DNA of 18,072 nucleotides from Aquificaceae bacterium (GTDB taxonomy: Bacteria > Aquificota > Aquificia > Aquificales > Aquificaceae). Positions within the stretch are counted from its first letter, which is position 1. Every line of letters begins with the position of its first letter. The translations under genes and the position numbers were made by a program. Shown one piece after another: positions 1 through 6,808 of the stretch. The DNA lies in NCBI GenBank assembly GCA_026983685.1, contig JALSTO010000063.1:1-18072 (forward strand). Direction: 5' to 3'. The notes beneath the pieces are model-generated. The model saw only the letters and a program-made list of their open reading frames with translations, did no database searches and was not told the DNA's origin.

Positions 1-1
1 C

Positions 2-82
2 ACACTGAAGAAGACAACCTCCGAAGAAGCGAAGAAACCTGAGGCGAAGAGAAGGAAGGCAAAGACCAGCAGGTCAGTATAA
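2..82 (+). CDS. Possible 3' end of an unidentified gene (Lys/Ala-rich tail)
   Basis: One plus-strand frame is open from the window edge to a TAA at 80-82. Its 26 visible residues are rich in Lys, Arg, Glu, Ala and Thr, with K-K-T-T, A-K-K-P-E-A-K and R-R-K-A-K segments. Basic low-complexity tails of this kind occur on some ribosomal proteins and other nucleic-acid-binding proteins, but no family can be named from this piece. It would converge on the ABC ATPase gene and overlap it by 9 bp (74-82), which matches the other convergent junctions of the window. A chance open frame of this length is possible, so the call is tentative. Confidence 0.45.
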   Translation, partial: TLKKTTSEEAKKPEAKRRKAKTSRSV

Positions 83-991
83 ATTGCAGTTAACGGATCT
101 TCCATCTACCTGTACCCTCCTGACGCTTTCTGAACATTCTTCCATATAACTCGGGCATCTCGGTGCAAAAGGGCATCCCCTTTCTGGAACCTCATATATG
201 ACTTCCCTGTAGTCTTCCTCCTTTCTTTCTCTCGGATGTCTGACGGGTACGTTGCTCAGGAGGAACTTAGTGTAGGGGTGCAGGGGTTCTTTTAGAACCT
301 TCTCCTTGGACCCGAGCTCCATGAGCATTCCTCCGTATATAACCGCTACCCTGTCAGCTATCCTCTCAACCACCCTTATATCGTGGGTTATAAAGAGGAA
401 GGATATGCCCTCATCCCTCAGTCCCATGAAGAGCCCGAGGATCTCAAGCTGGACTGAAACATCTAAGCTCGCTGTGGGTTCATCCGCCACTATGAGCTCT
501 GGTTTGAGGATTATAGCCCTTGCTATAGCTACCCTCTGCCTCTGCCCGCCGGACAGGTCCTCGGGCTTTCTCTCAAGGAAGTCCACCGGCAGTTGAACCC
601 GCTCCATCGCTTTTCTGACCTTGTCTTCTCTGTTATCAATTCCGTGAACGAGAAGGGGCTCCTCAAGTATCTCCCTGACCTTCATCCTTGGATTCAGGGA
701 GCTCCTCGGGTCCTGAAATACGACGGAGACCTTTCTGGTATAGACCTTGCCCAGTCTGAAGACATCCTCCCCTCTAAAGAGTACCTTTCCCTGAGTAGGC
801 TCTTCAAGTCTGAGGACGATCTTCCCGAGGGTAGTCTTCCCCGAGCCCGATTCACCGACAACGCCAAGAATCTCGGACTTATTTATATCTACACTCACAC
901 CCTTCAGGGCGTAGAAAAACCTCCTTCCAAAGAGACCTTTTTTTATCCTGTAAGCTTTGGTTACCTCCCTGACCTCAAGAAGAGCGCTCAT
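74..991 (-). CDS. Oligopeptide/dipeptide ABC transporter ATP-binding protein (DppF/OppF type)
   Basis: This 305-residue protein is the ATPase of a peptide/nickel-class ABC importer, working on the cytoplasmic face of the inner membrane. All nucleotide-binding motifs are intact: Walker A GESGSGKTT (46-54), Q-loop Q93 in FQDPRSSLNP, signature LSGGQ (146-150), Walker B LIVADEP (166-172) and H-loop His203. The C-terminal extension typical of this subfamily follows: HPYTKFLLSNVP, then a Cys-rich tail with C273, C279, C286 and C302. In some OppD/DppD-type proteins this Cys set holds a [4Fe-4S] cluster, so a cluster here is plausible but inferred. It starts 21 bp after hemN with GGAGG and AAGGG upstream, so it is probably the last gene of the M50-hemN-ABC transcript. 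No permease, binding protein or second ATPase lies in the window, so the substrate is unknown. Confidence 0.93.
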   Translation of the reverse strand: MSALLEVREVTKAYRIKKGLFGRRFFYALKGVSVDINKSEILGVVGESGSGKTTLGKIVLRLEEPTQGKVLFRGEDVFRLGKVYTRKVSVVFQDPRSSLNPRMKVREILEEPLLVHGIDNREDKVRKAMERVQLPVDFLERKPEDLSGGQRQRVAIARAIILKPELIVADEPTASLDVSVQLEILGLFMGLRDEGISFLFITHDIRVVERIADRVAVIYGGMLMELGSKEKVLKEPLHPYTKFLLSNVPVRHPRERKEEDYREVIYEVPERGCPFAPRCPSYMEECSESVRRVQVDGRSVNCNLY

Positions 992-1012
992 CTACCCTTA
1001 TTCTTTCCTCCA

Positions 1013-2383
1013 TTATATAGTTCTTGAGAACCTGAGCTCCTTCTTCGCCTTTAGATGAGCATCAAAGACCATAGCCACGTTCCTTATGAGGAGCCTGCCC
1101 GCAGGGAGGATATCAATCCTCCTGTCCCTGACCCTTATGAGTTCATCCTCCTCAAGCTCCCTGAGGTTTTCAAGCTCTTCAGAGAAGTAATCCTCAAACC
1201 TTATACCGAAGAGCCCCTCTATCTTCTCAAAGCTCACACCGAGGTTGCACATTATGTCCATGATCACCTCTCGCCTTATGAAGTCGTCCTCTGTCAGGAC
1301 GTAACCCCTGTATACGGGAAGCCTTCCCTCATCAACCGCGAGGTTGTACTCCCTCAGGGTCTTGTAGTTCTGGAAGTAGGAGTCCTGAAGCATCCCTATG
1401 GATGTAGCCCCGAAGCCTATGAGCTCAACACCCTTCCTTGTCGTATAGCCCTGAAAGTTTCTCCACAGCTTTCCTTCCCTCTGAGCAACTGCAAGCTCGT
1501 CCTCTGGCTTTGCGAAGTGATCCATCCCTATATAGACGTATCCCGCATCCTGAAACTTCTCTATCACCATCTCAAGGATTGAGAGCTTTTCCTCCGCTTG
1601 GGGAAGGGTGTCCGGGTCTATATGTTTTTGGATCGGCTTGACCCATGGAACGTAGGCAAAGCTGTAAACCGCTATCCTGTCTGGGTTAAGTTCTATCACC
1701 TTCTCAACGGTCTTGGAAAAGCTGTCCCTCGTTTGATAGGGGAGTCCGTATATTAGGTCAAGGTTTATGCTCTGGAAGCCCAGAGCCCTGAGCTTTTCCA
1801 TCACATTCTTCATGAGCTCGTAGGGCTGTATCCTGTTTATAGCCCTCTGGACCTTTTCATCAAGGTCCTGAAGACCCATGCTTATCCTGTTAAAACCCAC
1901 GTCCCTTATAACCCTGAGTTGTTGGTCTGTTGCATACCTTGGGTCTATCTCAATGCTGATCTCAGCATCCTCAGAGAACTTAAACCTTTTCCTTATCTCA
2001 TTCATGAATTCTTCTATCTCGTTGGGCTCAAGGTAGTTGGGAGTTCCTCCTCCCCAGTGGAGCTGTTCAACCTCTCTGTCGGAGTCAAGCAGGGAGGAAA
2101 CCATGTCCATCTCTTTGTAAACCCTGTCAAGGTAAGGTCTCTCTATACCCTTTCTGTGGGAGATGATTATGTTACATCCGCAGTAATAGCACCCGCTTTC
2201 ACAGAAGGGTATGTGAAAGTAGAGGGAGAGAGGAGTCTTTCTCCTATTGCTCTCTATGAGGTGCTTCCTGTACTCCTCCTCACCCACGGACTCGGCAAAC
2301 TCCGTTGCGGGTGGATAGCTGGTGTACCTCGGACCCGGTCTATCGTATTTCTTTATAAGCTCTCTGTCAAAAACCGTTCTCAT
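1013..2383 (-). CDS. hemN: Oxygen-independent coproporphyrinogen III oxidase (dehydrogenase), HemN
   Basis: HemN is a cytoplasmic radical SAM enzyme that decarboxylates coproporphyrinogen III to protoporphyrinogen IX in haem synthesis without oxygen. With the chosen start the protein has 456 residues, about the length of E. coli HemN. The N-terminal segment [18 protein letters not shown] is characteristic of true HemN rather than the HemW paralogue. The radical SAM cysteines are C61, C65 and C68, with the extra Cys at C70 (motif [10 protein letters not shown]). The GGGTP SAM-binding motif is at 111-115, and the HemN C-terminal domain is present. The frame is open 23 codons further upstream, but that would run into the M50 gene and lacks family similarity, so ATG at 2381-2383 was chosen. 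Downstream of M50 by 31 bp; it may also have its own promoter in that gap. Confidence 0.95.
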   Translation of the reverse strand: MRTVFDRELIKKYDRPGPRYTSYPPATEFAESVGEEEYRKHLIESNRRKTPLSLYFHIPFCESGCYYCGCNIIISHRKGIERPYLDRVYKEMDMVSSLLDSDREVEQLHWGGGTPNYLEPNEIEEFMNEIRKRFKFSEDAEISIEIDPRYATDQQLRVIRDVGFNRISMGLQDLDEKVQRAINRIQPYELMKNVMEKLRALGFQSINLDLIYGLPYQTRDSFSKTVEKVIELNPDRIAVYSFAYVPWVKPIQKHIDPDTLPQAEEKLSILEMVIEKFQDAGYVYIGMDHFAKPEDELAVAQREGKLWRNFQGYTTRKGVELIGFGATSIGMLQDSYFQNYKTLREYNLAVDEGRLPVYRGYVLTEDDFIRREVIMDIMCNLGVSFEKIEGLFGIRFEDYFSEELENLRELEEDELIRVRDRRIDILPAGRLLIRNVAMVFDAHLKAKKELRFSRTI

Positions 2384-2400
2384 GACCCTATTAAATATAA
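2384..2400 (-). promoter_or_regulatory. Candidate leaderless promoter of hemN
   Basis: Read on the minus strand, the 31-bp gap before hemN contains TATATT (2394-2399) and TTTAAT (2390-2395), then AGGGTC and the ATG. A -10 element at 2390-2395 would place transcription start exactly on the A of the ATG. AGGG could instead act as a weak ribosome binding site only 2 nt from the ATG, so read-through from the M50 gene is the alternative. No clear -35 was recognised. Confidence 0.35.
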
Positions 2401-2414
2401 GCTTTTTTCCCAGC

Positions 2415-3068
2415 TCACACCCCTCCAAGAATGAGCCGGTAGAGGAAGACAAGGGGTGGATAGATTATCCTTCCTAAGACGCCCGTAAAGAGGAGCACGG
2501 TTATAACGAAGAAGCCGTATATCTCATACTTATAGAAGAGTTCCCAGTATTTAAAGGACAGAAAGCTCATCAGAGCCTTGCTTCCGTCAAGGGGAGGTAT
2601 GGGTATTATGTTGAAGAGAGCAAGGATGAGATTTATGAGAACTGACTTAGTGCAGAATATCAGGAGTGGGTATATGATGGCGCTTGCTACAAAGGAATCA
2701 ACGCTGTCGGAGAGAGAGTAAAGGAACCTGTAAGCTAACCCGAAGGAGAGGGCAAGGGTCAGGTTCATCACAACACCCGCTATTGAGGTGAGAAAGGTTC
2801 CCATCCTAAGGTCCCTGAAGTTCAGGGGATTTATTGGAACAGGCTTTGCCCAGCCGAATATTATGGGAGAACCTAAAATTATGAACATAGCGGGGAGGAT
2901 AAGCGTGCCAAAAGGGTCAACGTGGGGTATGGGATTGAGGGTCAGCCTGCCTGCCATCTTTGCGGTCGGGTCTCCCATCCTGTAAGCCACCCATCCGTGG
3001 GCAACTTCGTGGAGGATTACGGCTATCATCAGGGCGGGGATCGTCAGGATGGCTTCGCTGAGGTTCAT
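2415..3068 (-). CDS. Site-2 protease-like M50 family membrane metalloprotease
   Basis: The 217-residue protein is almost entirely hydrophobic and looks like a small intramembrane zinc protease of the M50 family, with no PDZ or CBS domain. The zinc-binding motif HEVAH (20-24) lies in the first membrane segment. The second metal-ligand motif, in the N-x-(I/P)-P-x-x-P-L-D-G pattern, is at 153-162 with the Asp in LDG. The segment [14 protein letters not shown] and the following [16 protein letters not shown] are typical of the short bacterial subfamily found widely in thermophiles. The frame extends 27 codons further upstream into rimP, but homologues begin near the sequence MNLSEAIL, so ATG 3066-3068 was used. 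The substrate is unknown. It heads a minus-strand operon with hemN and the ABC ATPase, and its divergent neighbour is rimP, 25 bp away. Confidence 0.9.
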   Translation of the reverse strand: MNLSEAILTIPALMIAVILHEVAHGWVAYRMGDPTAKMAGRLTLNPIPHVDPFGTLILPAMFIILGSPIIFGWAKPVPINPLNFRDLRMGTFLTSIAGVVMNLTLALSFGLAYRFLYSLSDSVDSFVASAIIYPLLIFCTKSVLINLILALFNIIPIPPLDGSKALMSFLSFKYWELFYKYEIYGFFVITVLLFTGVLGRIIYPPLVFLYRLILGGV

Positions 3069-3093
3069 GCTACAAGAATTATAAAATATTACT
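3069..3093. promoter_or_regulatory. Divergent promoter between the M50 protease gene and rimP
   Basis: The whole spacer between two divergent start codons is 25 bp and AT-rich. On the minus strand a perfect TATAAT (3078-3083) would start transcription about 3 nt before the M50 ATG. On the plus strand TATAAA (3080-3085) would start it about 2 nt before the rimP ATG. The two hexamers overlap almost completely, giving a symmetrical bidirectional core. No Shine-Dalgarno sequence precedes either start. The -35 regions must lie inside the opposite gene; TGTTAA at 3101-3106 (minus strand, 17-bp spacer) is a weak candidate. Confidence 0.6.
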
Positions 3094-3567
3094 ATGAACA
3101 TTAACACCAAAGAGATCTCCCAGAGGGTTAAGGAGCTCGTTGAACCCATTGTCCGTTCAATGGGCTACAGGCTCTTTGATGTGGAGTTCAAACCCGAAAG
3201 GGGGTGGGTGCTCAGGGTGATAATTGATAAGCCCGGGGGCGTTACCATAAAGGATTGCGAGGAGGTGAGCAGGAGGATAGGTGCCCTCCTGGACGTTGAG
3301 GACCTGATCCCTTTTTCCTACATGCTTGAGATATCTTCGCCCGGACTTACGAGGGAGCTTGAGAAACCGGAACATTACGAGTTTTTCAAGGGAAGGCTAA
3401 TCAGGATAGTCCTTAGAGAGCCTGTAGGAGGGAAAAGGGAGGCTACCGGATATTTGGAAGAAGTTAAGGAAGGTATAATAACCCTGAAGGAGAGGGAGAA
3501 GGGAGAGCTACTTCACATACCCTTCTCTGCTATAGCAAAAGGAAGACTGGAGCCAGAGAGATGGTAA
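3094..3567 (+). CDS. rimP: Ribosome maturation factor RimP
   Basis: RimP is a cytoplasmic factor needed for maturation of the 30S ribosomal subunit. The 157-residue protein has the usual two-domain layout: an N-terminal alpha/beta domain with LVEPIVRSMGYRLFDVEF and a strand pair around LRVIIDKPGGVTIKDCEEVS, then the family hallmark LEISSPGLTREL (around residues 78-89), and a C-terminal SH3-like barrel. Length is normal for the family. It is the first gene of the plus-strand operon rimP-nusA-rlmD; its TAA stop overlaps the nusA start by 7 bp (ATGGTAA). No Shine-Dalgarno sequence precedes the ATG and the start codon lies about 2 nt after a predicted transcription start, so it may be translated from a leaderless mRNA. 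Confidence 0.95.
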   Translation: MNINTKEISQRVKELVEPIVRSMGYRLFDVEFKPERGWVLRVIIDKPGGVTIKDCEEVSRRIGALLDVEDLIPFSYMLEISSPGLTRELEKPEHYEFFKGRLIRIVLREPVGGKREATGYLEEVKEGIITLKEREKGELLHIPFSAIAKGRLEPERW

Positions 3568-4562
3568 AGAACATAAGAAGGCTAATAGAACAGGTGGCAA
3601 AGGAAAAGGACTTGCCCGAGAGGGTTGTTGAGTATGCCCTTAAGAACGCAATAGTTATAGCTGTAAAGAAAGCCAAGAGGATAAGGGAAAACCTTGATGT
3701 TGAGTTTACAGACGAGGGAATCAAGGTGTATATAGTTAGGGGAAAAGGAAAGAAGAAGGAACGTTTCCCCCTTGATATAAGCACGGAGGACATAAACAGG
3801 ATAGCGGCCTATGCTGCAAAGGAGGAGTTTCTGAACGAGCTTGAGAGGGCGGAGAGGGAAAGGGGATTTCTGGAGTACAAGGAGCTTGAGGGAGAGATAG
3901 TCACTGGTATAGTTCGCAAGATATATGAGAACGGCGATGTACTCGTTGATCTCGGTAAGGTTGAGGCTGTCCTCCCGAGGAGAGAGCAGATACCCGGCGA
4001 AAGGTACAATGTAGGAGACAGGGTGAAGGCGCTCCTGCTTGAGGTAAAGAAGGTTCACGGAGAGCCGAGGCTCATACTTTCAAGAACCCATCCCCTGTTT
4101 CTGAAGAGGCTCTTAGAGACAGAGATACCGGAGGTTGCGGAGAAGGAAATAGAGATAAAGGCGGTTGCCCGCATACCCGGTGAGAGGGCTAAGGTGGCGG
4201 TTCATGCAAAGGATATGAAGATGGATCCTGTCGGGATAGTGGTGGGTCTCAGGGGTTCAAGGATACAGCCTATATCTGAAGAGCTGGGCGGTGAGAAGAT
4301 AGATGTAGTCAGGTGGACCGAGGACGAGGAGGAGTTCATAAGGAGGTCTCTCTCCCCAGCCCAGCCGACAGCGGTGAGACTCATACCTGAGGAGGAGAGA
4401 GCGGAGGTTGCGGTTCCCCAGGAACAGCTCTCCCTCGCGATAGGCAGAAGGGGAACTAACGTTAAACTTGCCCACAGGCTGACGGGATGGCATATTGATG
4501 TAATGTCGGAGGAGGATTTTGAGAAGCTCACAGAGCTTAGAGAGTCAGGACAGGCTGAGTGA
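3561..4562 (+). CDS. nusA: Transcription termination/antitermination factor NusA
   Basis: NusA binds RNA polymerase and nascent RNA and modulates pausing, termination and antitermination. The 333 residues carry the N-terminal polymerase-binding domain (about 1-105), an S1 domain (about 108-175, beginning GEIVTGIVRKIYENGDVLVDL... in outline), KH1 with GLRG at 229-232 in DPVGIVVGLRGSRIQ, and KH2 with GRRG at 295-298 in LSLAIGRRGTNVKLA. The linker LSRTHPLFLKRL between S1 and KH1 is a family signature. There is no C-terminal acidic repeat, as in other short NusA proteins of thermophiles. It overlaps rimP by 7 bp, implying translational coupling, and its last 44 bp overlap rlmD. infB, the usual next gene in many bacteria, is not there. 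Confidence 0.97.
   Translation: MVKNIRRLIEQVAKEKDLPERVVEYALKNAIVIAVKKAKRIRENLDVEFTDEGIKVYIVRGKGKKKERFPLDISTEDINRIAAYAAKEEFLNELERAERERGFLEYKELEGEIVTGIVRKIYENGDVLVDLGKVEAVLPRREQIPGERYNVGDRVKALLLEVKKVHGEPRLILSRTHPLFLKRLLETEIPEVAEKEIEIKAVARIPGERAKVAVHAKDMKMDPVGIVVGLRGSRIQPISEELGGEKIDVVRWTEDEEEFIRRSLSPAQPTAVRLIPEEERAEVAVPQEQLSLAIGRRGTNVKLAHRLTGWHIDVMSEEDFEKLTELRESGQAE
4508..4521 (+). promoter_or_regulatory. Strong ribosome binding site and TTG start of rlmD inside nusA
   Basis: GGAGGAGGA at 4508-4516 lies within the nusA coding sequence and ends 2 nt before TTG 4519-4521; counted from its first GGAGG the spacer is 6 nt. No ATG or GTG occurs in the rlmD frame upstream of the conserved TRAM domain, so this site decides the start. 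Confidence 0.75.
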
Positions 4563-5832
4563 GGGTGAGAGTCTCCGTCTGACCATAGAGAAGCTCGTTT
4601 ACGGTGGATACGGACTTGCCCACCACAGAGACAAGGTGATAATGGTTCGCTTTGGGGCACCGCAGGAGCTCGTTGATGCCCAGATACTTGAGGATAGGAA
4701 GGACTATGCGGAGGCTCTGGTAAAGAGGGTGGTGATACCCTCAAGGTTCAGAAGGGAAGAACCCTGTCCCTATTACGGTGTGTGCGGAGGCTGTCAGCTC
4801 CAGCACATGGACTACGATGCTCAGGTCAGATCAAAGGAATCCATACTCCTTGAAACCCTTGAGAGGTTAGGCAGGATAAAGGAACCCAAACTCCTGGACT
4901 CGCTCAGGTCTGGTGATGAGTTCGGGTACAGGATAAGGGTTCAGTTCAAGGTAAAGAATGGGAAGCTTGGCTTTTTCAGGTGGGATGAGAAGGAGGTCGT
5001 TGACATAGATAGCTGTCCCGTCGCCCACCCGAGGATAAACGAGCTCATCGGTCCCCTTAAAGAGTATGCCCGCAACATAAAGGAGCTTCAGGAGATTCAC
5101 GTAACCTACTCCCCTTATGAAGACAGGTTTCTTGTGAAGTTCATCACTCCCATTGAGATAGACAGGGACTTTCTCAACAGCCTGAGGGAGGAGTTCCTTC
5201 CCAAAGAGGTCGTTGGTGTGGGAGACTACTCCCGCCTGAGAGGTTTCATGAACAGGAGGTTCTGGATAGGTACCGAGTACCTGTATATGAAGGTTGGAAA
5301 GTGGACCTACAGGGTCGGTGCAGACTCCTTCTTTCAGGTAAACTGGACTCTCTGGGAGGACTTCATTGAAGCGGTGGTGAGGGATGTTGAGTTCAAAAAG
5401 GCTCTTGACCTTCACTGCGGTGTAGGTTTCTTTACCATACCCCTTTCCGAGAGAGGCAACTTTATAGAAGGTTCGGATAGCAATGGCTTCGCCATAAACG
5501 ATGCCCAGTACAACGCAAAGCTCAATCACAGGGACAACGTAGTGTTCGTTAAGTCCGATGCCTTCAGGCACCTTAAAAGTAGGGGTGGTGAGGTTCTTGA
5601 CCTTGTAGTTCTTGACCCACCGCGGAGCGGTCTTGAGAAAAATGAGATAGAACTCCTCGTAAAGAACAAGCCCGAAAGAATAATCTATATATCCTGCAAC
5701 CCCTCAACTTTGGCGAGAGACCTTAGACAACTGCTTCGGGGAGGCTACACCCTTGAGGGGATCAGGCTCGTTGATATGTTCCCTCAGACCTACCACATAG
5801 AGAGCATAAGCTATCTTAGGGTTCAGGAGTAA
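4519..5832 (+). CDS. rlmD: 23S rRNA (uracil-5-)-methyltransferase, RlmD/RumA family
   Basis: This SAM-dependent enzyme makes 5-methyluridine in RNA; family members act on 23S rRNA (U1939 or U747 class) and some on tRNA, so the exact target is inferred. The 437-residue protein has an N-terminal TRAM-like domain (about 16-72, with YGGYGLA), a [4Fe-4S] cysteine set C83, C89, C92 and C166 (motif CPYYGVCGGCQ), a SAM site DLHCGVGFFTIP (297-308), DPPRSG (366-371), the catalytic Cys393 in SCNPSTLARDL, and the general-base region FPQTYHIES with Glu428. The start is TTG at 4519: it is the only ordinary start codon in the frame ahead of the TRAM domain and sits 6 nt after GGAGG within GGAGGAGGA (4508-4516). 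The gene therefore begins inside nusA, suggesting coupled translation. Its 3' end overlaps the convergent gene by 10 bp. Confidence 0.93.
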   Translation: MRSSQSLESQDRLSEGESLRLTIEKLVYGGYGLAHHRDKVIMVRFGAPQELVDAQILEDRKDYAEALVKRVVIPSRFRREEPCPYYGVCGGCQLQHMDYDAQVRSKESILLETLERLGRIKEPKLLDSLRSGDEFGYRIRVQFKVKNGKLGFFRWDEKEVVDIDSCPVAHPRINELIGPLKEYARNIKELQEIHVTYSPYEDRFLVKFITPIEIDRDFLNSLREEFLPKEVVGVGDYSRLRGFMNRRFWIGTEYLYMKVGKWTYRVGADSFFQVNWTLWEDFIEAVVRDVEFKKALDLHCGVGFFTIPLSERGNFIEGSDSNGFAINDAQYNAKLNHRDNVVFVKSDAFRHLKSRGGEVLDLVVLDPPRSGLEKNEIELLVKNKPERIIYISCNPSTLARDLRQLLRGGYTLEGIRLVDMFPQTYHIESISYLRVQE

Positions 5833-6248
5833 GAGAAGACGAACTTTCCCTTCTCTATCTCCTTTGGAGAGAGGACTACCTTATCCTCGGACATGAACTG
5901 CACGAATCCCTCTATCAGACCCATCAAGAAGTATATAATGGGTGACCTCTGAATGTCCTCAGCCCTTATAGCATCGCTGAATATGTCCTCCTGAACCACT
6001 ATGCTGGAGTTGTCCTTATCAACCTTCTTGGCGAATCCGAGCTCCTCAAGCATCATACAGGTTCTCCTGACAGCCTCCTCCTTGCTGAGGACCTCCGGAA
6101 GGTGTCCTATGAGGCTCTCCAGCAGTTTTGGTCCGCTGTGCCTCCCTGCATCCCTGAGAACGGCGTTAGCCCCCTTGTCTCCTATGAGGTTCCTGACCCC
6201 CTCAATCAGCTCAACCATGGCTATGAGCAGTATGTCCGGGTCAACCAT
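5823..6248 (-). CDS. Unrecognised 141-residue protein with V4R-like features
   Basis: No family is recognised with certainty. The protein is soluble, with no signal peptide or membrane segment. Its pattern resembles small V4R / haem-NO-binding-type ligand domains: an N-terminal helix pair, GDKGANAVLRDAGRHSG (23-39), a helix-rich middle, a strand with SSIVVQEDIF (81-90), and a late LMGLIEGFVQFMSEDKVVL segment followed by FVFSYS, where V4R proteins usually end in G-x-x-x-C-x-F. The cysteines used by metal-binding V4R members are missing (only Cys64 is present), so it would be a ligand- or partner-binding variant if the resemblance is real. It lies 18 bp after the unknown gene at 6267-6788 with AAGGGGGTG as ribosome binding site, so the two are one operon. 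It overlaps rlmD by 10 bp at the 3' end. Confidence 0.8.
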   Translation of the reverse strand: MVDPDILLIAMVELIEGVRNLIGDKGANAVLRDAGRHSGPKLLESLIGHLPEVLSKEEAVRRTCMMLEELGFAKKVDKDNSSIVVQEDIFSDAIRAEDIQRSPIIYFLMGLIEGFVQFMSEDKVVLSPKEIEKGKFVFSYS

Positions 6249-6266
6249 AACACACCCCCTTAAAAG

Positions 6267-6788
6267 CTACCTCAAATCAAGAATCGGAAAGACAGCCTTC
6301 CCTTTGAGCTGGACAAAGTCCGTAACTATGCTATAGGTGTCCTTCAAGGTGTAGAAGGCGTCAAGGATGCTCCTCTCAAAGTTCTTCTCAAGACTTCTTA
6401 TCATGTAATCAACATCCCTCATCTTTATGAGCGCCACACCCGACCATCTCTCCTTTACCATCCCCACGGTGACGTTGACCCTGTTGAAGAAGGTGAGCAA
6501 ACCCTCCTTCGTCAGTGTGCTCCCGGCGTCCACGAGGAGGACATCGTTACCCCTGAGCTTCCTGAGTCCCTTGTAGGCACCGAAGACGGAGCTGTCCCTG
6601 ACATTATTGATGAAGCATACTTCGGGAAATTTGTCAAACATATCCTTGAAGTGAGAGCTAACGGAGGCGTAAATGCTGTCAATTCCGATAATCCTTGTCA
6701 GAAGGGATATGTTCTTTTCAAGCTCCGTATAGAGCTTCTCCTTTCCCTCTTCAAGAAGACCCGAGTAGAGTAGTAAGAGAGCTTTCAT
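6267..6788 (-). CDS. Unrecognised 173-residue protein, possible degenerate nucleotidyltransferase (GT-A) fold
   Basis: The product is not recognised firmly. Its pattern matches the order of a MobA-like/NTP-transferase fold: a first strand KALLLLYS, a second region IDSIYASVSSHF, a strand CFINN (58-62), the helix SSVFGAYKGLRKL, a strand DVLLVDAGSTLT (82-93) in the place of the usual L-D-G-D metal-binding motif, then GMVKERWSGVALIKM (109-123), and a C-terminal FPILDLR where such enzymes have a D-I-D-T motif. The N-terminal glycine-rich L-A-A-G-x-G-x-R loop that binds the nucleotide is absent and the D-G-D is D-A-G, so catalysis is doubtful. First gene of a two-gene operon with the V4R-like protein; the divergent neighbour is waaA, 20 bp away. 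Confidence 0.8.
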   Translation of the reverse strand: MKALLLLYSGLLEEGKEKLYTELEKNISLLTRIIGIDSIYASVSSHFKDMFDKFPEVCFINNVRDSSVFGAYKGLRKLRGNDVLLVDAGSTLTKEGLLTFFNRVNVTVGMVKERWSGVALIKMRDVDYMIRSLEKNFERSILDAFYTLKDTYSIVTDFVQLKGKAVFPILDLR

Positions 6789-6808
6789 ACTATAATTCTA
6801 AAACATAT
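6789..6808. promoter_or_regulatory. Divergent promoter between the unknown pair and waaA
   Basis: A 20-bp AT-rich spacer separates the two ATG codons. The plus strand has a perfect TATAAT (6791-6796), predicting a transcript starting near 6803, about 6 nt before the waaA ATG. The minus strand has TAGAAT (6795-6800), which would start transcription exactly on the A of the other ATG (6788). The hexamers overlap. Neither start has a Shine-Dalgarno sequence. No good -35 hexamer was found on either side. Confidence 0.55.

Noticed and set aside
593..1027. Plus-strand open frame of 144 codons opposite the ABC ATPase gene
   Set aside because: It is antisense to a gene with all ABC motifs intact, has no recognisable protein pattern, and arises from the strong codon bias of the real gene.
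1919..2434. Plus-strand open frame of 171 codons across hemN and the M50 gene end
   Set aside because: It is antisense to conserved HemN sequence including the radical SAM cysteines.
2384..2452. Upstream extension of hemN by 23 codons
   Set aside because: It would overlap the M50 coding end and lacks HemN similarity; with ATG 2383 the length equals that of known HemN.
4867..5571. Minus-strand open frame of 234 codons inside rlmD
   Set aside because: It is fully antisense to the catalytic part of rlmD, with no domain pattern and no promoter or ribosome binding site.
6695..6808. Upstream extension of waaA by 38 codons
   Set aside because: The extension lies antisense to the neighbouring gene, is not hydrophobic enough for a WaaA anchor, and passes through a perfect TATAAT at 6791-6796.
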